In this document: in pieces, positions 1-7,056 of the stretch
Layout of the letters: the number at the start of each line of letters is the position of its first letter
Position numbering within the stretch: position 1 is the first letter of the stretch
Origin: Cytophagales bacterium
GTDB lineage: Bacteria; Bacteroidota; Bacteroidia; Cytophagales; Amoebophilaceae
Length of the DNA: 8,724 bases
NCBI GenBank assembly: GCA_022360235.1
Contig: JAKSDE010000015.1
Location: 1 to 8,724 of the forward strand
Direction: 5' to 3'
The notes under the pieces: model-generated
The model's database searches: none
What the model saw: only the letters and a program-made list of their open reading frames with translations
What the model was told of the DNA's origin: nothing
Made by a program: the position numbers and the translations under genes

Positions 1-85
1 TGAGTTTTTGTGAGCTAAGATCGTCATTTTAAGTGTAAAACACCGTATTGAATACTTGTTAAGGGTCGACTATTTTAATCTTACG
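1..85. other. Spacer downstream of the SpmA/SpmB-like gene
   Basis: This stretch lies 3' of the minus-strand membrane protein gene and holds no reading frame I can support. It contains a very small palindrome, GTATT-G-AATAC, at 45-55. It also contains, read on the minus strand, the 12-base string TAGTCGACCCTT (61-72), which recurs just after the pdhB stop codon. There is no hairpin followed by a T tract, so I do not call a terminator. Confidence 0.5.
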
Positions 86-1324
86 TTAATTCTCATAGAA
101 GAACAAGTATCCCATCAATATAGCTGCTAAGATGCCAAAAAAGTCGGCAATCAGTCCACAGATAACTGTATACCGAGTTTTACGAATGTTTACAGCACCA
201 AAATAAACAGCAACCATATATAAAGTAGTCTCTGTAGACCCTTGCATAATACTCGCTAATCTACCCACAAAAGAATCAGCCCCATAGGTCTTCATCGTGT
301 CGATCATCATGCCTCTAGCCCCACTACCTGTAAGTGGCTTCATGAAGGCAGTGGGTAAAGCAGGTACAAAATCTGTATTAATGCCCAAGCTAGCAAAAGT
401 GAAGTGGATCCCTTTGATAAGCCAGTCCATTGCACCGCAAGCTCTAAAAACACCCACTGCTACGAGCATAGCCACTAAATAGGGAATAATCTGGATAGCT
501 ACCTGAAAACCCTCTTTGGCTCCTCCTATAAAAGTTTCATATACATTTACCTTTTCCTTTACAGCAAGAAGAATAAAAGCGACAATGACGGTACATAAAA
601 TCAAATTACTTGCTACGGAAGAAACTTTTTGTAGCTTTTCTGGAGGTTGCTGGTAAGCATAGCCTATGATAAGGGCTACCACGAGGACAAAGCAACTTAA
701 GTAAAGTAAAAAGACTTTATCAAATAAGTTGATCTTTTGGTAGATAGCAACAGCAATGAGCCCTGCTATGGTTGAGAAGAAAGTGGCCAATAAGATGGGG
801 ATAAAAATGTCTGTGGGGTCTGCAGCACCCAACTGGGCGCGATAAACCATAATGCTAATAGGTATAACGCTAAGGCCTGAAGTATTGAGCACAAGAAACA
901 TAATTTGTGCATTAGAAGCTGTATTTTTCTGTGGGTTATACGTTTGTAATTGCTCCATCGCCTTGATGCCAAGCGGTAGCGCAGCGTTGTCTAGCCCAAG
1001 AAAATTCATAGAAAAATTCATCAGCATCGTACCTATAGCAGGATGATCTGGCGGGAGTTCAGGAAAAATTCTTTTAAAAAGAGGGGTAACTAGCTTAGCT
1101 AAAAGCTGAACAATTCCTCCCTTTTCACCGATGCGCATAATCCCGAGCCATAGCGTCATGATGCCAGTGAGGCCTAATGCTATCTCAAAACCCGACTTAG
1201 CCATCTCAAAAGTGCTATTGATCAACCGAAGAAATACTTCTGTATCTCCTAAAAATAACAGTTTAATGAGCGCTACGAGAAAAGCGGTGAGAAAAAGGCC
1301 GATCCACAAATAGTTTAAAAACAA
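86..1324 (-). CDS. SpmA/SpmB-type fused membrane protein (nucleoside-recognition/Gate domain)
   Basis: This 412-residue, very hydrophobic protein reads like the fused SpmA-SpmB (spore maturation protein A/B) proteins common in Bacteroidota. They carry two nucleoside-recognition (Gate) domains. The first domain spans about residues 45-150, with the motif GLDNAALPLGIKAM at 110-123 and ASNAQIMFLVLNTSG at 136-150. The second spans about 275-385, with PLTGSGARGMM at 330-340 and the SpmB-like segment ASIMQGSTETTLYMVAVYFG at 357-376. Hydrophobic stretches throughout indicate many membrane helices, so the protein should sit in the inner membrane. Its substrate is unknown; distant relatives transport nucleosides, and the spore name comes from Bacillus, not from a role here. 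The start is TTG at 1322-1324: an in-frame stop lies two codons upstream, and the next Met is residue 41, which would remove the first membrane helix. DUF59 gene 1550-1876 lies upstream on the same strand, 225 bases away, so co-transcription is uncertain. Confidence 0.88.
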   Translation of the reverse strand: MFLNYLWIGLFLTAFLVALIKLLFLGDTEVFLRLINSTFEMAKSGFEIALGLTGIMTLWLGIMRIGEKGGIVQLLAKLVTPLFKRIFPELPPDHPAIGTMLMNFSMNFLGLDNAALPLGIKAMEQLQTYNPQKNTASNAQIMFLVLNTSGLSVIPISIMVYRAQLGAADPTDIFIPILLATFFSTIAGLIAVAIYQKINLFDKVFLLYLSCFVLVVALIIGYAYQQPPEKLQKVSSVASNLILCTVIVAFILLAVKEKVNVYETFIGGAKEGFQVAIQIIPYLVAMLVAVGVFRACGAMDWLIKGIHFTFASLGINTDFVPALPTAFMKPLTGSGARGMMIDTMKTYGADSFVGRLASIMQGSTETTLYMVAVYFGAVNIRKTRYTVICGLIADFFGILAAILMGYLFFYEN

Positions 1325-1549
1325 TTTATATTACGCTAAAGAGAACTTTTTACGCTGTCAGTGTTATAATTTAGTAGAGTAACGCATTAAGACTTGAGAA
1401 GCACGAAGGAATCCAATAAGAATAATAGAGATAATTTAACTTCAATAGCAGAATTTTTAGTTTCACGTGTGCCGTCCTAAAATGTATTTCATGTTACCTT
1501 AAGTAGTGCTACCCGTATTAACTTAATCAGGAAGCGCAAATAAAAAGTA
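1325..1549. other. Non-coding spacer, nothing recognised
   Basis: I read this 225-base gap on both strands and found only very short frames and no TAnnTTTG promoter match for the minus-strand gene that follows. There is no convincing hairpin. It may be eroded former coding sequence, as elsewhere in the window, but nothing here shows what it was. Confidence 0.4.
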
Positions 1550-1876
1550 CTATAGAAATCCTAGTGCTAATTTTGCTGCCTCTGACATCATGTCTTGCGC
1601 GTAGGGAGGATCAAAAGTTATTTCTACTTTTACTTCATTAACACCTTCTATAGCTTGAATACTTTTTTCTACATCACTAGGAATAGTTTCTGCCGCAGGG
1701 CAATTCGGTGAGGTTAAAGTCATGAGAATATGAATATTATTAATAGGATAGATATTGATCTCGTAAATTAAACCTAGTTCGTAAATGTCTACAGGAATCT
1801 CCGGATCATATACCTGCTTTAAGGCTGCCACGATCTTATCTCTTAAATCTTCGTTATGTTCGTCTTTTTTAGCCAT
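1550..1876 (-). CDS. MIP18/DUF59 family Fe-S assembly protein (SufT-like)
   Basis: This 108-residue protein belongs to the MIP18 (DUF59, FeS_assembly_P) family, which helps mature or deliver iron-sulfur clusters in the cytosol and is often linked to the SUF system. The family signature DPEIPVDIYELGLIY is at residues 24-38, and the conserved cysteine motif TSPNCPAAE is at 55-63, with Cys59 the expected reactive residue. The C-terminus MMSEAAKLALGFL resembles the ending usual in Bacteroidota members. Length is normal for the single-domain form. The ATG at 1874-1876 is followed by a charged segment MAKKDEHNED and has no Shine-Dalgarno sequence. In many Bacteroidota the gene sits beside suf genes; here it stands alone, with an eroded spacer upstream. 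It could also be labelled PaaD-like, but there is no phenylacetate context, so SufT-like is the better reading. Confidence 0.9.
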   Translation of the reverse strand: MAKKDEHNEDLRDKIVAALKQVYDPEIPVDIYELGLIYEINIYPINNIHILMTLTSPNCPAAETIPSDVEKSIQAIEGVNEVKVEITFDPPYAQDMMSEAAKLALGFL

Positions 1877-1903
1877 GAGCTGTTAGCGTTTATGAATTTT
1901 GGG

Positions 1904-1920
1904 GTCCTCGTTTTGAGGAC
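1904..1920. other. Small hairpin, GTCCTC/GAGGAC
   Basis: A perfect 6-base stem GTCCTC/GAGGAC with loop GTTTT lies 28 bases upstream of the DUF59 start codon. A second small stem, TCGCT-TTTT-AGCGA, lies at 1940-1953. Neither is followed by a T tract on either strand, so neither is called a terminator. Read on the minus strand, the first could lie in the leader of the DUF59 gene. Confidence 0.4.
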
Positions 1921-1991
1921 TTCTCGTTCACTTAACCTATCGCTTTTTAGCGAATTGTCTGTACGTAAGCTATGAATAATCATGCGTTTAA

Positions 1992-2008
1992 CTTTTGATA
2001 CAACCGCC
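1992..2008 (+). mobile_element. Solo insertion sequence end (right-hand type)
   Basis: CTTTTGATACAACCGCC matches the right inverted repeat of the element at 7057-7178 (CTTTTGATACAACCCC) except for one extra base near the tip. As there, the tip is followed directly by TA. The element belonging to this end should lie to the left, but no matching left end is clear; GGGG at 1901-1904 is the only candidate and the similarity stops there. I read it as a remnant of an element that has otherwise eroded away. Confidence 0.55.
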
Positions 2009-2038
2009 TAAAAACAATATAAAAAAATAATTTACTAT

Positions 2039-2422
2039 ATGCTTAATTTACTTTTACAACGGTCTCAGAATCAAAACATAAAGCTATCAAAAGCAATCGT
2101 ATTATCAAAAAATATAGCACAGCGTTTTGAGCAGGAAAGTAAAAATGTACGGGAGCTGTATCATAAGTCAATTTCTGGATAGTTATTCTCCATGAAAGTC
2201 GACATGCCAATTTTTGGGTGCACTTCGCTTAGAATTTTAGGCATTTTCAAAGGCGGATCTCTATTGAGATTGTTGCAAGAAGTTTATAGAATGCGTATTT
2301 GGTAGTATCAAGCATTGGCTGGAGGGCTTGAGGACGCGTTAGGTGGGCCCATTAAAATGCATGGACAACATGTTATAATAGGGAGCTTAAATAGCGAGTT
2401 TCGAAAGAGGTTTAATGAATAA
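2039..2422 (+). pseudogene. Decayed reading frame of unknown function, two in-frame stops
   Basis: One plus-strand frame runs from ATG 2039 to TAA 2420-2422, broken only by TAG at 2180 and TAG at 2303. The first 47 codons give a charged, helix-rich peptide that includes SKAIVLSKNIAQRFEQESKN. The last 38 codons give a protein-like sequence that includes EDALGGPIKMHGQHVIIGSL and ends SEFRKRFNE. The middle (2183-2302) is less protein-like, and its left part matches an insertion sequence end. The likely history is a gene hit by an insertion sequence, then eroded by point mutation, with the frame surviving by chance or because most of the insert was lost. I do not recognise the family. Codon use in the last third looks like that of the intact genes. 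The alternative is that the outer pieces belong to two different dead genes. Confidence 0.45.
2150..2250 (-). mobile_element. Insertion sequence left-end relic with transposase C-terminal remnant
   Basis: CGGGAGCTGTATCATAAG at 2150-2167 resembles the left end of the 7057-7178 element (CGGGGCTGTATCAAAAG), and again TA precedes it. Similarity continues inward for about 30 more bases at roughly 65-70 percent identity. On the minus strand both copies encode similar peptide ends that stop at the inverted repeat: STFMENNYPEIDL here and STKNNYTRFGF in the other. That shared ending suggests the 3' end of a transposase gene. The matching right end is not visible, so the right boundary given is approximate. 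The relic lies inside the decayed frame 2039-2422. Confidence 0.45.
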
Positions 2423-2522
2423 TAGGCAGTTACTACCTTCTCATTTAAACTCACTTAGCGAGCCAATAGTCAAATAAAACAATAGCCGACTAAATAAAAA
2501 TGGTTACGCACGGCATTCGCGT
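2423..2522. other. Eroded spacer before the rpsU promoter
   Basis: I see no reading frame, hairpin or repeat here that I can support. It separates the decayed frame from the rpsU promoter. Confidence 0.35.
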
Positions 2523-2554
2523 TTTGATAAGTCGTTTTTTTTAAATTATCTTTG
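2523..2554 (+). promoter_or_regulatory. Bacteroidota-type promoter of rpsU-xerC
   Basis: TTTG at 2523-2526 and TATCTTTG at 2547-2554 match the known Bacteroidota primary promoter (-33 TTTG, -7 TAnnTTTG) exactly, with 20 bases between them. Transcription would begin near 2560, giving a leader of about 20 bases before the rpsU ATG. The in-frame TTG at 2552 overlaps this promoter, which argues against it as a start codon. Confidence 0.72.
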
Positions 2555-2581
2555 CAAGGTATCTTAAAAAAGTCAAAAGCT

Positions 2582-2776
2582 ATGATTGTAGTACATCTTA
2601 AAGAAGACGAAGGCGTTGATAAGGCATTAAAAAGATTTAAGAGAAAGTTTGAAAAAGTAGGTATACTAAAAGAATTGAGAGAAAGAATGCAATATAAAAA
2701 GCCTTCTATGAAGAGGAGAGAACAAAAACTAAAGGCTATTTATAGAAAAAAATTATTGGCACAGGAAAATTATTAG
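2582..2776 (+). CDS. rpsU: 30S ribosomal protein bS21
   Basis: This 64-residue basic protein is bS21, a small-subunit ribosomal protein that lies near the 3' end of 16S rRNA at the platform. It begins MIVVHLKEDEGVDKALKRFK and continues through RKFEKVGILKELRER and KPSMKRREQKLKAIYRKK, the usual bS21 pattern for Bacteroidota. The ATG at 2582 is chosen over the upstream TTG at 2552 because homologs begin at MIVV and because the TTG lies in the promoter. Tyr54 sits in the KAIY motif; in Flavobacterium ribosomes the corresponding region of bS21 helps hide the anti-Shine-Dalgarno sequence (from memory of published structural work). The short leader contains no Shine-Dalgarno sequence. xerC follows 32 bases later on the same strand, an arrangement common in Bacteroidota. 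Confidence 0.95.
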   Translation: MIVVHLKEDEGVDKALKRFKRKFEKVGILKELRERMQYKKPSMKRREQKLKAIYRKKLLAQENY

Positions 2777-2808
2777 CCTTTGCTCGCTATAACTATACTG
2801 ATCTGTTG

Positions 2809-3684
2809 ATGGTCACGTCATTTCTAAACTACATAGCCTATGAAAGACGATTAAGTGAGCATACAGTAAAAGCCTATAAGAACGACCTAAGGCAATTTGC
2901 TTCTTATCTCTCTGATCACTTCCCAGCGATTAAGCTTGAACAAGCTAACCATAAAACACTTCGTACATGGATCATATCGTTGGTAGAAAATAAAATAAGC
3001 TATCGTTCTATCAATCGAAAGATTGCCTCTCTTAAAGCATTTTATAAGTTTCTATTAAAACGTACATACATCGACGAAAACCCTACTTTAAAACTAAAAA
3101 CACTTAAATCGAAGAGAACACTACCCAGCTTCATTAAAGAAGAAGAGCTACTGAAATTACTTGATCATTTTGAATTTAAAGATACATTTGAAGGATGGAG
3201 AGACAAGCTTATCTTGGAGCTACTTTATGGAACAGGTATACGCCTTTCTGAACTAATTAGCTTACGGGAGAGTGATATAAATTTAAATGAAAACATGATC
3301 AAGGTACTAGGCAAGCGTAATAAAGAAAGGATTATTCCCTTTCCTACCAGTTTAAACACAGTCATTAAAAAGTATAACGCGCAAAAGTCGGTTACAGGCA
3401 AACGTAACGAGAGGCTCTTGGTGACTTCCCAGGATATGCCTTGCTACCCTATGATGATATACAGAATTGTTCGTAAACACTTAATCGCCTGCCCAAGTTC
3501 TGACAAGCATAGCCCCCATGTACTAAGGCACACTTATGCTACCCATTTGTTAAACAAGGGAGCTGATCTCAATGCTATCAAAGAAATGTTAGGCCATGAA
3601 AGTCTTTCAGCAACCCAAATTTATACGCATAATACCCTAGACAAGCTAAAAGAAATCTTCGATCAGGCACATCCGAAAGCTTAA
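2809..3684 (+). CDS. xerC: Tyrosine recombinase XerC/XerD family
   Basis: This 291-residue protein is a Xer tyrosine recombinase, which resolves chromosome dimers at dif sites during replication. The N-terminal core-binding domain covers about residues 2-85 (FLNYIAYERRLSEHTVKAYK). The catalytic domain covers about 105-285 and shows the full active set, counted from ATG 2809: Arg145 (GTGIRLSEL), Lys169 (VLGKRNKER), His237 and Arg240 (HVLRHTYATHLL), His263 (MLGHESL) and nucleophile Tyr272 (TQIYTH). Spacing matches E. coli XerD. A TTG start directly before the ATG is possible but adds only one residue. It follows rpsU by 32 bases and probably shares its promoter. In many relatives hpf comes next; here metK lies convergently instead. 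The position beside rpsU favours the housekeeping XerC over a phage or integron integrase. Confidence 0.93.
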   Translation: MVTSFLNYIAYERRLSEHTVKAYKNDLRQFASYLSDHFPAIKLEQANHKTLRTWIISLVENKISYRSINRKIASLKAFYKFLLKRTYIDENPTLKLKTLKSKRTLPSFIKEEELLKLLDHFEFKDTFEGWRDKLILELLYGTGIRLSELISLRESDINLNENMIKVLGKRNKERIIPFPTSLNTVIKKYNAQKSVTGKRNERLLVTSQDMPCYPMMIYRIVRKHLIACPSSDKHSPHVLRHTYATHLLNKGADLNAIKEMLGHESLSATQIYTHNTLDKLKEIFDQAHPKA

Positions 3685-3690
3685 TCTTAT

Positions 3691-4995
3691 CTACAAGCCA
3701 AATACTTGCTTCATTCTATCTACCTGATCTAGCTTTTCCCAAGTAAAAAACGTTACTTCCTTTTCTTCTGTACGTCTTATTTCCTCTTTTAAGCCATTTT
3801 GCTCTCTTAATGTGGTAGTTTTTGTTTCTATGACGCGCTTAAATGGTGTTCTTCCCATATGGCCATATGCAGCGGTTTCAAAAAAAATAGGGTTAAGCAA
3901 TCCAAGCCGCTCAATAATAGCTTTCGGTCGCATGTCAAATAATGCTTTCACTTTTTGCGTAATCTGATTATCCGACAGATTAACATGCGCAGTCCCCCAA
4001 GTATTGACCATGATTGAGGTAGGCTCACTAATTCCAATCGCATAAGAAACCTGAATCAGTACTTCATCAGCTACACCAGCAGCTACGAGATTTTTAGCAA
4101 TATGCCTAGCAGCATAAGCCGCACTCCTATCCACCTTAGAAGCATCTTTTCCAGAGAAAGCGCCCCCTCCATGCGCGCATTTACCTCCGTACGTATCAAC
4201 AACGATCTTCCTGCCCGTTAAGCCAGCATCAGCATGCGGTCCTCCAAGAACAAACTTACCCGTAGGATTAATATGATAAATAGTATCGTTTAAAAGCTTC
4301 TTAGGAATAACCTTTTTAATAATATGTTCAATTACATCTTTCTTTATCTTTGCTGTCATAGCAGTTTCAGCAGCCTTTTTAGATGCTTCTTTATTATCTA
4401 TCGGCTTAACGAACTCATCGTGTTGCGTAGATAACACAATTGTATGTACACGGAGAGGCCTATGATCATCACTATATTCTATAGTTATCTGTGCCTTTGC
4501 ATCAGGTCTTAAATAAGGCATAAGTTCTGGCTCTTCTTTCCTTACGCGGGCAAGCTCTTTTACTAGTCGATGAGCAAATGCTAAGGCCATAGGGATATAT
4601 TCAGGTGTTTCATTAATAGCATAACCAAACATCACGCCCTGATCACCTGCACCAAGCTCCTCGTCAGTAAGCTTACTTATCCCTTGGGTAATATCTGGAG
4701 ATTGGCTATGTAAACTTACTAGAATGCCACAAGATTCAGCATCAAATTTGTAAACATCTTTGGTGTAACCAATTTTTCTAATCGTATTTCTAACTATATC
4801 AGAAATTTCTACATAAGCTTTTGTAGTTACTTCACCACCCACAATTACTTGACCTGTCGTTACAAAAGTCTCGCAAGCCACTTTAGAGGTAGGATCTTGT
4901 TCCAGCATAGCATCTAAAATTGCATCTGATATCTGGTCGGCAATTTTGTCTGGATGCCCTTCTGAAACTGACTCTGCGGTAAATAAATAGGACAT
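3691..4995 (-). CDS. metK: S-adenosylmethionine synthetase
   Basis: This 434-residue cytosolic enzyme makes S-adenosylmethionine from methionine and ATP, the methyl donor for rRNA, tRNA and DNA methylation. All key motifs are present: GHPDK at residues 13-17 (ATP binding), [12 protein letters not shown] at 115-126, DAGLTGRK at 256-263 and the glycine-rich loop GGGAFSGKD at 276-284. YGHMGR at 377-382 marks the end of the core fold. The protein is about 50 residues longer than E. coli MetK; part of the surplus is an internal charged stretch near 200-232 and part is a tail ending in [19 protein letters not shown], which matches the longer Bacteroidota form. The ATG at 4993-4995 gives the standard N-terminus and has no Shine-Dalgarno sequence. 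The gene converges on xerC with 6 bases between stop codons and no terminator in that gap, so transcripts probably overlap. Reading frame and motifs are intact, so it should be functional. Confidence 0.97.
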   Translation of the reverse strand: MSYLFTAESVSEGHPDKIADQISDAILDAMLEQDPTSKVACETFVTTGQVIVGGEVTTKAYVEISDIVRNTIRKIGYTKDVYKFDAESCGILVSLHSQSPDITQGISKLTDEELGAGDQGVMFGYAINETPEYIPMALAFAHRLVKELARVRKEEPELMPYLRPDAKAQITIEYSDDHRPLRVHTIVLSTQHDEFVKPIDNKEASKKAAETAMTAKIKKDVIEHIIKKVIPKKLLNDTIYHINPTGKFVLGGPHADAGLTGRKIVVDTYGGKCAHGGGAFSGKDASKVDRSAAYAARHIAKNLVAAGVADEVLIQVSYAIGISEPTSIMVNTWGTAHVNLSDNQITQKVKALFDMRPKAIIERLGLLNPIFFETAAYGHMGRTPFKRVIETKTTTLREQNGLKEEIRRTEEKEVTFFTWEKLDQVDRMKQVFGL

Positions 4996-5266
4996 TATTA
5001 GCTGCTTAGCTTGTTTTTAGCAAGGTATGAAAAGCTGGGTTAAATTCATTGAACATGAATAGCGAATATAAAAATCATTTGCAAAATGTTGTGTGATAAA
5101 TATCTTTTAAGTAATATTACGGTAGAAAATATAGGTGTTTCTCTAAATTTTTTTTGAAAAAATGTATGATAATATTTGCATATCTAAATTAATTTTGTTT
5201 ATATTGTCTCCATTATTTAATTTCAAAAAACTTAATAGTTTAATTTTCATCTAAAAAATCTAAATC
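4996..5266. promoter_or_regulatory. Divergent intergenic region between metK and the lipoprotein gene
   Basis: This 271-base AT-rich gap must carry promoters for both flanking genes. For the lipoprotein gene, TAATTTTG at 5190-5197 fits the -7 consensus exactly, but the nearest upstream TTTG (5175-5178) is only 11 bases away. TTTG at 5175-5178 with TATATTGT at 5200-5207 has good spacing (21) but a weaker -7 box. For metK the best minus-strand -7 match is TATATTCG at 5070-5063, without a well-spaced -33 box. No operator or riboswitch-like fold is apparent to me, and I saw no SAM riboswitch upstream of metK. Confidence 0.4.
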
Positions 5267-7045
5267 ATGATAAAAGAAAAAAAATTTTTCATTCTCCTAT
5301 GCTCAATTACAATGGCATTTTTAAGTTCTTGTGGCGTCAGTATTTCAAGAATGCTTGACAAACAGCTAGTAAACGTTGAACCATCACCCTTAGAAGTGAG
5401 AGGTAATGCTATTAATTTCGAACTTACCCTTGAAGTACCTAAGGAAGCAGTGAAATTAATGAAAAAGGGGACAGAATATATATTTATCCCTTATTACGTC
5501 TATGGAGATAAAGAAGAGAGAGCCCTTGACTCAATTATTTTCAAAGTAGGTGGACCAACGCTTGTAAAGAAAGAATATTCTATCCCCTATACGCCTGTAA
5601 TGAAAAGAGGTGTATTAGAACTATGGTGTGCCAGAAGAAAGTCGGGGAGTGATAAAGTAAAAAGAGAAGCTACGAGAAAAGTAATAGCCCGAGGAACGGT
5701 TGCTACGCCTAATCTAGTAAGAGGGGTAAAGAGTATAGATTACGCTAATTTTAACTATGACGATGTAAGAGGCAAGGAAGAGGTGAGCATCGAATTCTTC
5801 TTTCTGCAGGGAAGTCCAGTGCTCAGAACTTCTGAAAAACATAGTAGTAGAGGCAAACGCTTAAAAGCTTTTGTAGCAGAGAAAAATAGAGCACAGCGTG
5901 TAAAAATTGTGGGTACACATTCCCCTGAAGGTCCAGAGCGTATCAATAGCCAACTAGCAAAAGATAGGGCAAAGGCTATTGAAGATTACTACCGACAAAA
6001 CATGAAACCGTATGACTATAAAGGAACTGCCCAAGATATCCAATTTGAGCAAGCAGCTGTAGTAAATGACTGGACTGCATTGAGAGAGGCACTCGTTCCC
6101 TATAACGGAATCAGTGAAGAAGATAAACAAAAGATACACGATATCATCAACAATAAGGGTACTTTTGAAGAAAAAGAGAAAGCTTTGTATAGCTTAGATA
6201 CCTATAGTAAGCTAATGCGAGATCTGTACCCACGACTTAGAAACGCCAAGACGGTAATTTATATAGACAAAGCAGGCAAATCAGATAAAGAAATTAGTTC
6301 TTTGGCAAAGAAGATTGTAGAAGAAAAAGCCTCTTACGAAAGTCTAAGTGATGCAGAGATGGCCTACGCAGCACAGATGACTCCCTCTTTAGAAGAGAGA
6401 GAGCAAATTTTGAAAAAAGCCCTCGAGAAAACGAAAGATTGGTTTTCTTATAACAATATGGGAGCCATCTACTTAGAAAAAGCCATGATAAGTGAAAGTG
6501 AGGAAGAAAAGAACGAACTACTACAAATGGCAATGGATGAATTTAATAACTCAAATAGAATCAAGCCCAATGCCAAAGCTTATAATAATCTGGCTATGGT
6601 GGCTTGCATGGAAGATAACTATGATAAAGCACTTAGCTATTTGAACAGTGCTAATAAACTTAGAGAAGATACGAGTAAAGGTAAGGATGGCGTAGAAGGA
6701 GCTTTCTGGGTGAGAATGGGGAACTACGAAAAAGCCATTAAAGAACTGGAAGATGCTAATAAAACTCCAGATAACTTATTCAATAAAGGCTTAGCTTACC
6801 TGTTGAGTAAAAAATACGAAGCTGCTTCTCGAGCCTTTCAGGAAGTATTGAGGTTAAGTCCAGGTTATGCAGAAGCTTATTATGCAGAAGCTATTATAGC
6901 TGCAAGAAAAGAAGATCAAACAAAATTACTCAACAATCTAAGAGAAGCAGTTGAGTTGAATGCTAATTTGAAAAAAAGAGCAGCCGAAGACCTTGAGTTT
7001 GTTGATTACTTCTTTGTGCAAGATTTTAGGGAGATTGTTAAGTAA
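5267..7045 (+). CDS. Lipoprotein with OmpA-like segment and C-terminal TPR repeats
   Basis: This 592-residue protein begins with a basic n-region (MIKEKK), a hydrophobic core and a lipobox LSSC ending at Cys22, so it should be lipidated and anchored in the outer membrane or periplasm. Residues about 35-175 look beta-rich with no family I can name. Residues about 209-335 resemble an OmpA/MotB-like peptidoglycan-associated domain: VKIVGTHSPEGPERINSQLA followed by KDRAKAIEDYYRQ matches the beta-strand, loop and NxxLxxxRAxxV helix pattern, although the usual Asp is replaced by Ser in HSPEG. Residues about 391-577 hold TPR-type helix pairs, for example AYNNLAMVACMEDNYDKALS at 438-457 and LFNKGLAYLLSKKYEAASRA at 504-523. 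Similar lipoproteins occur across Bacteroidota with unknown exact function; an envelope scaffold role is inference. The gene stands alone: divergent metK lies upstream and an insertion sequence relic begins 11 bases after the stop. The ATG follows an A-rich leader with no Shine-Dalgarno sequence. Confidence 0.85.
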   Translation: MIKEKKFFILLCSITMAFLSSCGVSISRMLDKQLVNVEPSPLEVRGNAINFELTLEVPKEAVKLMKKGTEYIFIPYYVYGDKEERALDSIIFKVGGPTLVKKEYSIPYTPVMKRGVLELWCARRKSGSDKVKREATRKVIARGTVATPNLVRGVKSIDYANFNYDDVRGKEEVSIEFFFLQGSPVLRTSEKHSSRGKRLKAFVAEKNRAQRVKIVGTHSPEGPERINSQLAKDRAKAIEDYYRQNMKPYDYKGTAQDIQFEQAAVVNDWTALREALVPYNGISEEDKQKIHDIINNKGTFEEKEKALYSLDTYSKLMRDLYPRLRNAKTVIYIDKAGKSDKEISSLAKKIVEEKASYESLSDAEMAYAAQMTPSLEEREQILKKALEKTKDWFSYNNMGAIYLEKAMISESEEEKNELLQMAMDEFNNSNRIKPNAKAYNNLAMVACMEDNYDKALSYLNSANKLREDTSKGKDGVEGAFWVRMGNYEKAIKELEDANKTPDNLFNKGLAYLLSKKYEAASRAFQEVLRLSPGYAEAYYAEAIIAARKEDQTKLLNNLREAVELNANLKKRAAEDLEFVDYFFVQDFREIVK

Positions 7046-7056
7046 GAACTTTGATA

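Noticed and set aside
297..1313. Plus-strand and second minus-frame open stretches inside the SpmA/SpmB-like gene
   Set aside because: They lie wholly within a well-supported gene and have no recognisable protein character.
1904..1953. Hairpins at 1904-1920 and 1940-1953 as terminators
   Set aside because: Neither has a T tract, and no intact gene ends into them on either strand.
1901..2008. A complete small insertion sequence derivative bounded by GGGG at 1901 and the end at 1992-2008
   Set aside because: Beyond GGGG the left sequence does not resemble the inverted repeat, so only the right end is supported.
2552..2581. TTG at 2552 as the rpsU start, adding ten residues
   Set aside because: It overlaps the -7 box TATCTTTG, and bS21 homologs begin at MIVV, encoded from ATG 2582.
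3685..3690. A bidirectional terminator between xerC and metK
   Set aside because: The gap is 6 bases and no hairpin spans it or the adjacent gene ends.
4996..5100. SAM riboswitch in the metK leader
   Set aside because: I could not find the paired stems or conserved core of a SAM riboswitch on the minus strand.
5755..6533. Minus-strand open stretches inside the lipoprotein gene
   Set aside because: They are antisense shadows of a strong coding frame, rich in Ser, Leu and Phe as antisense translations usually are.
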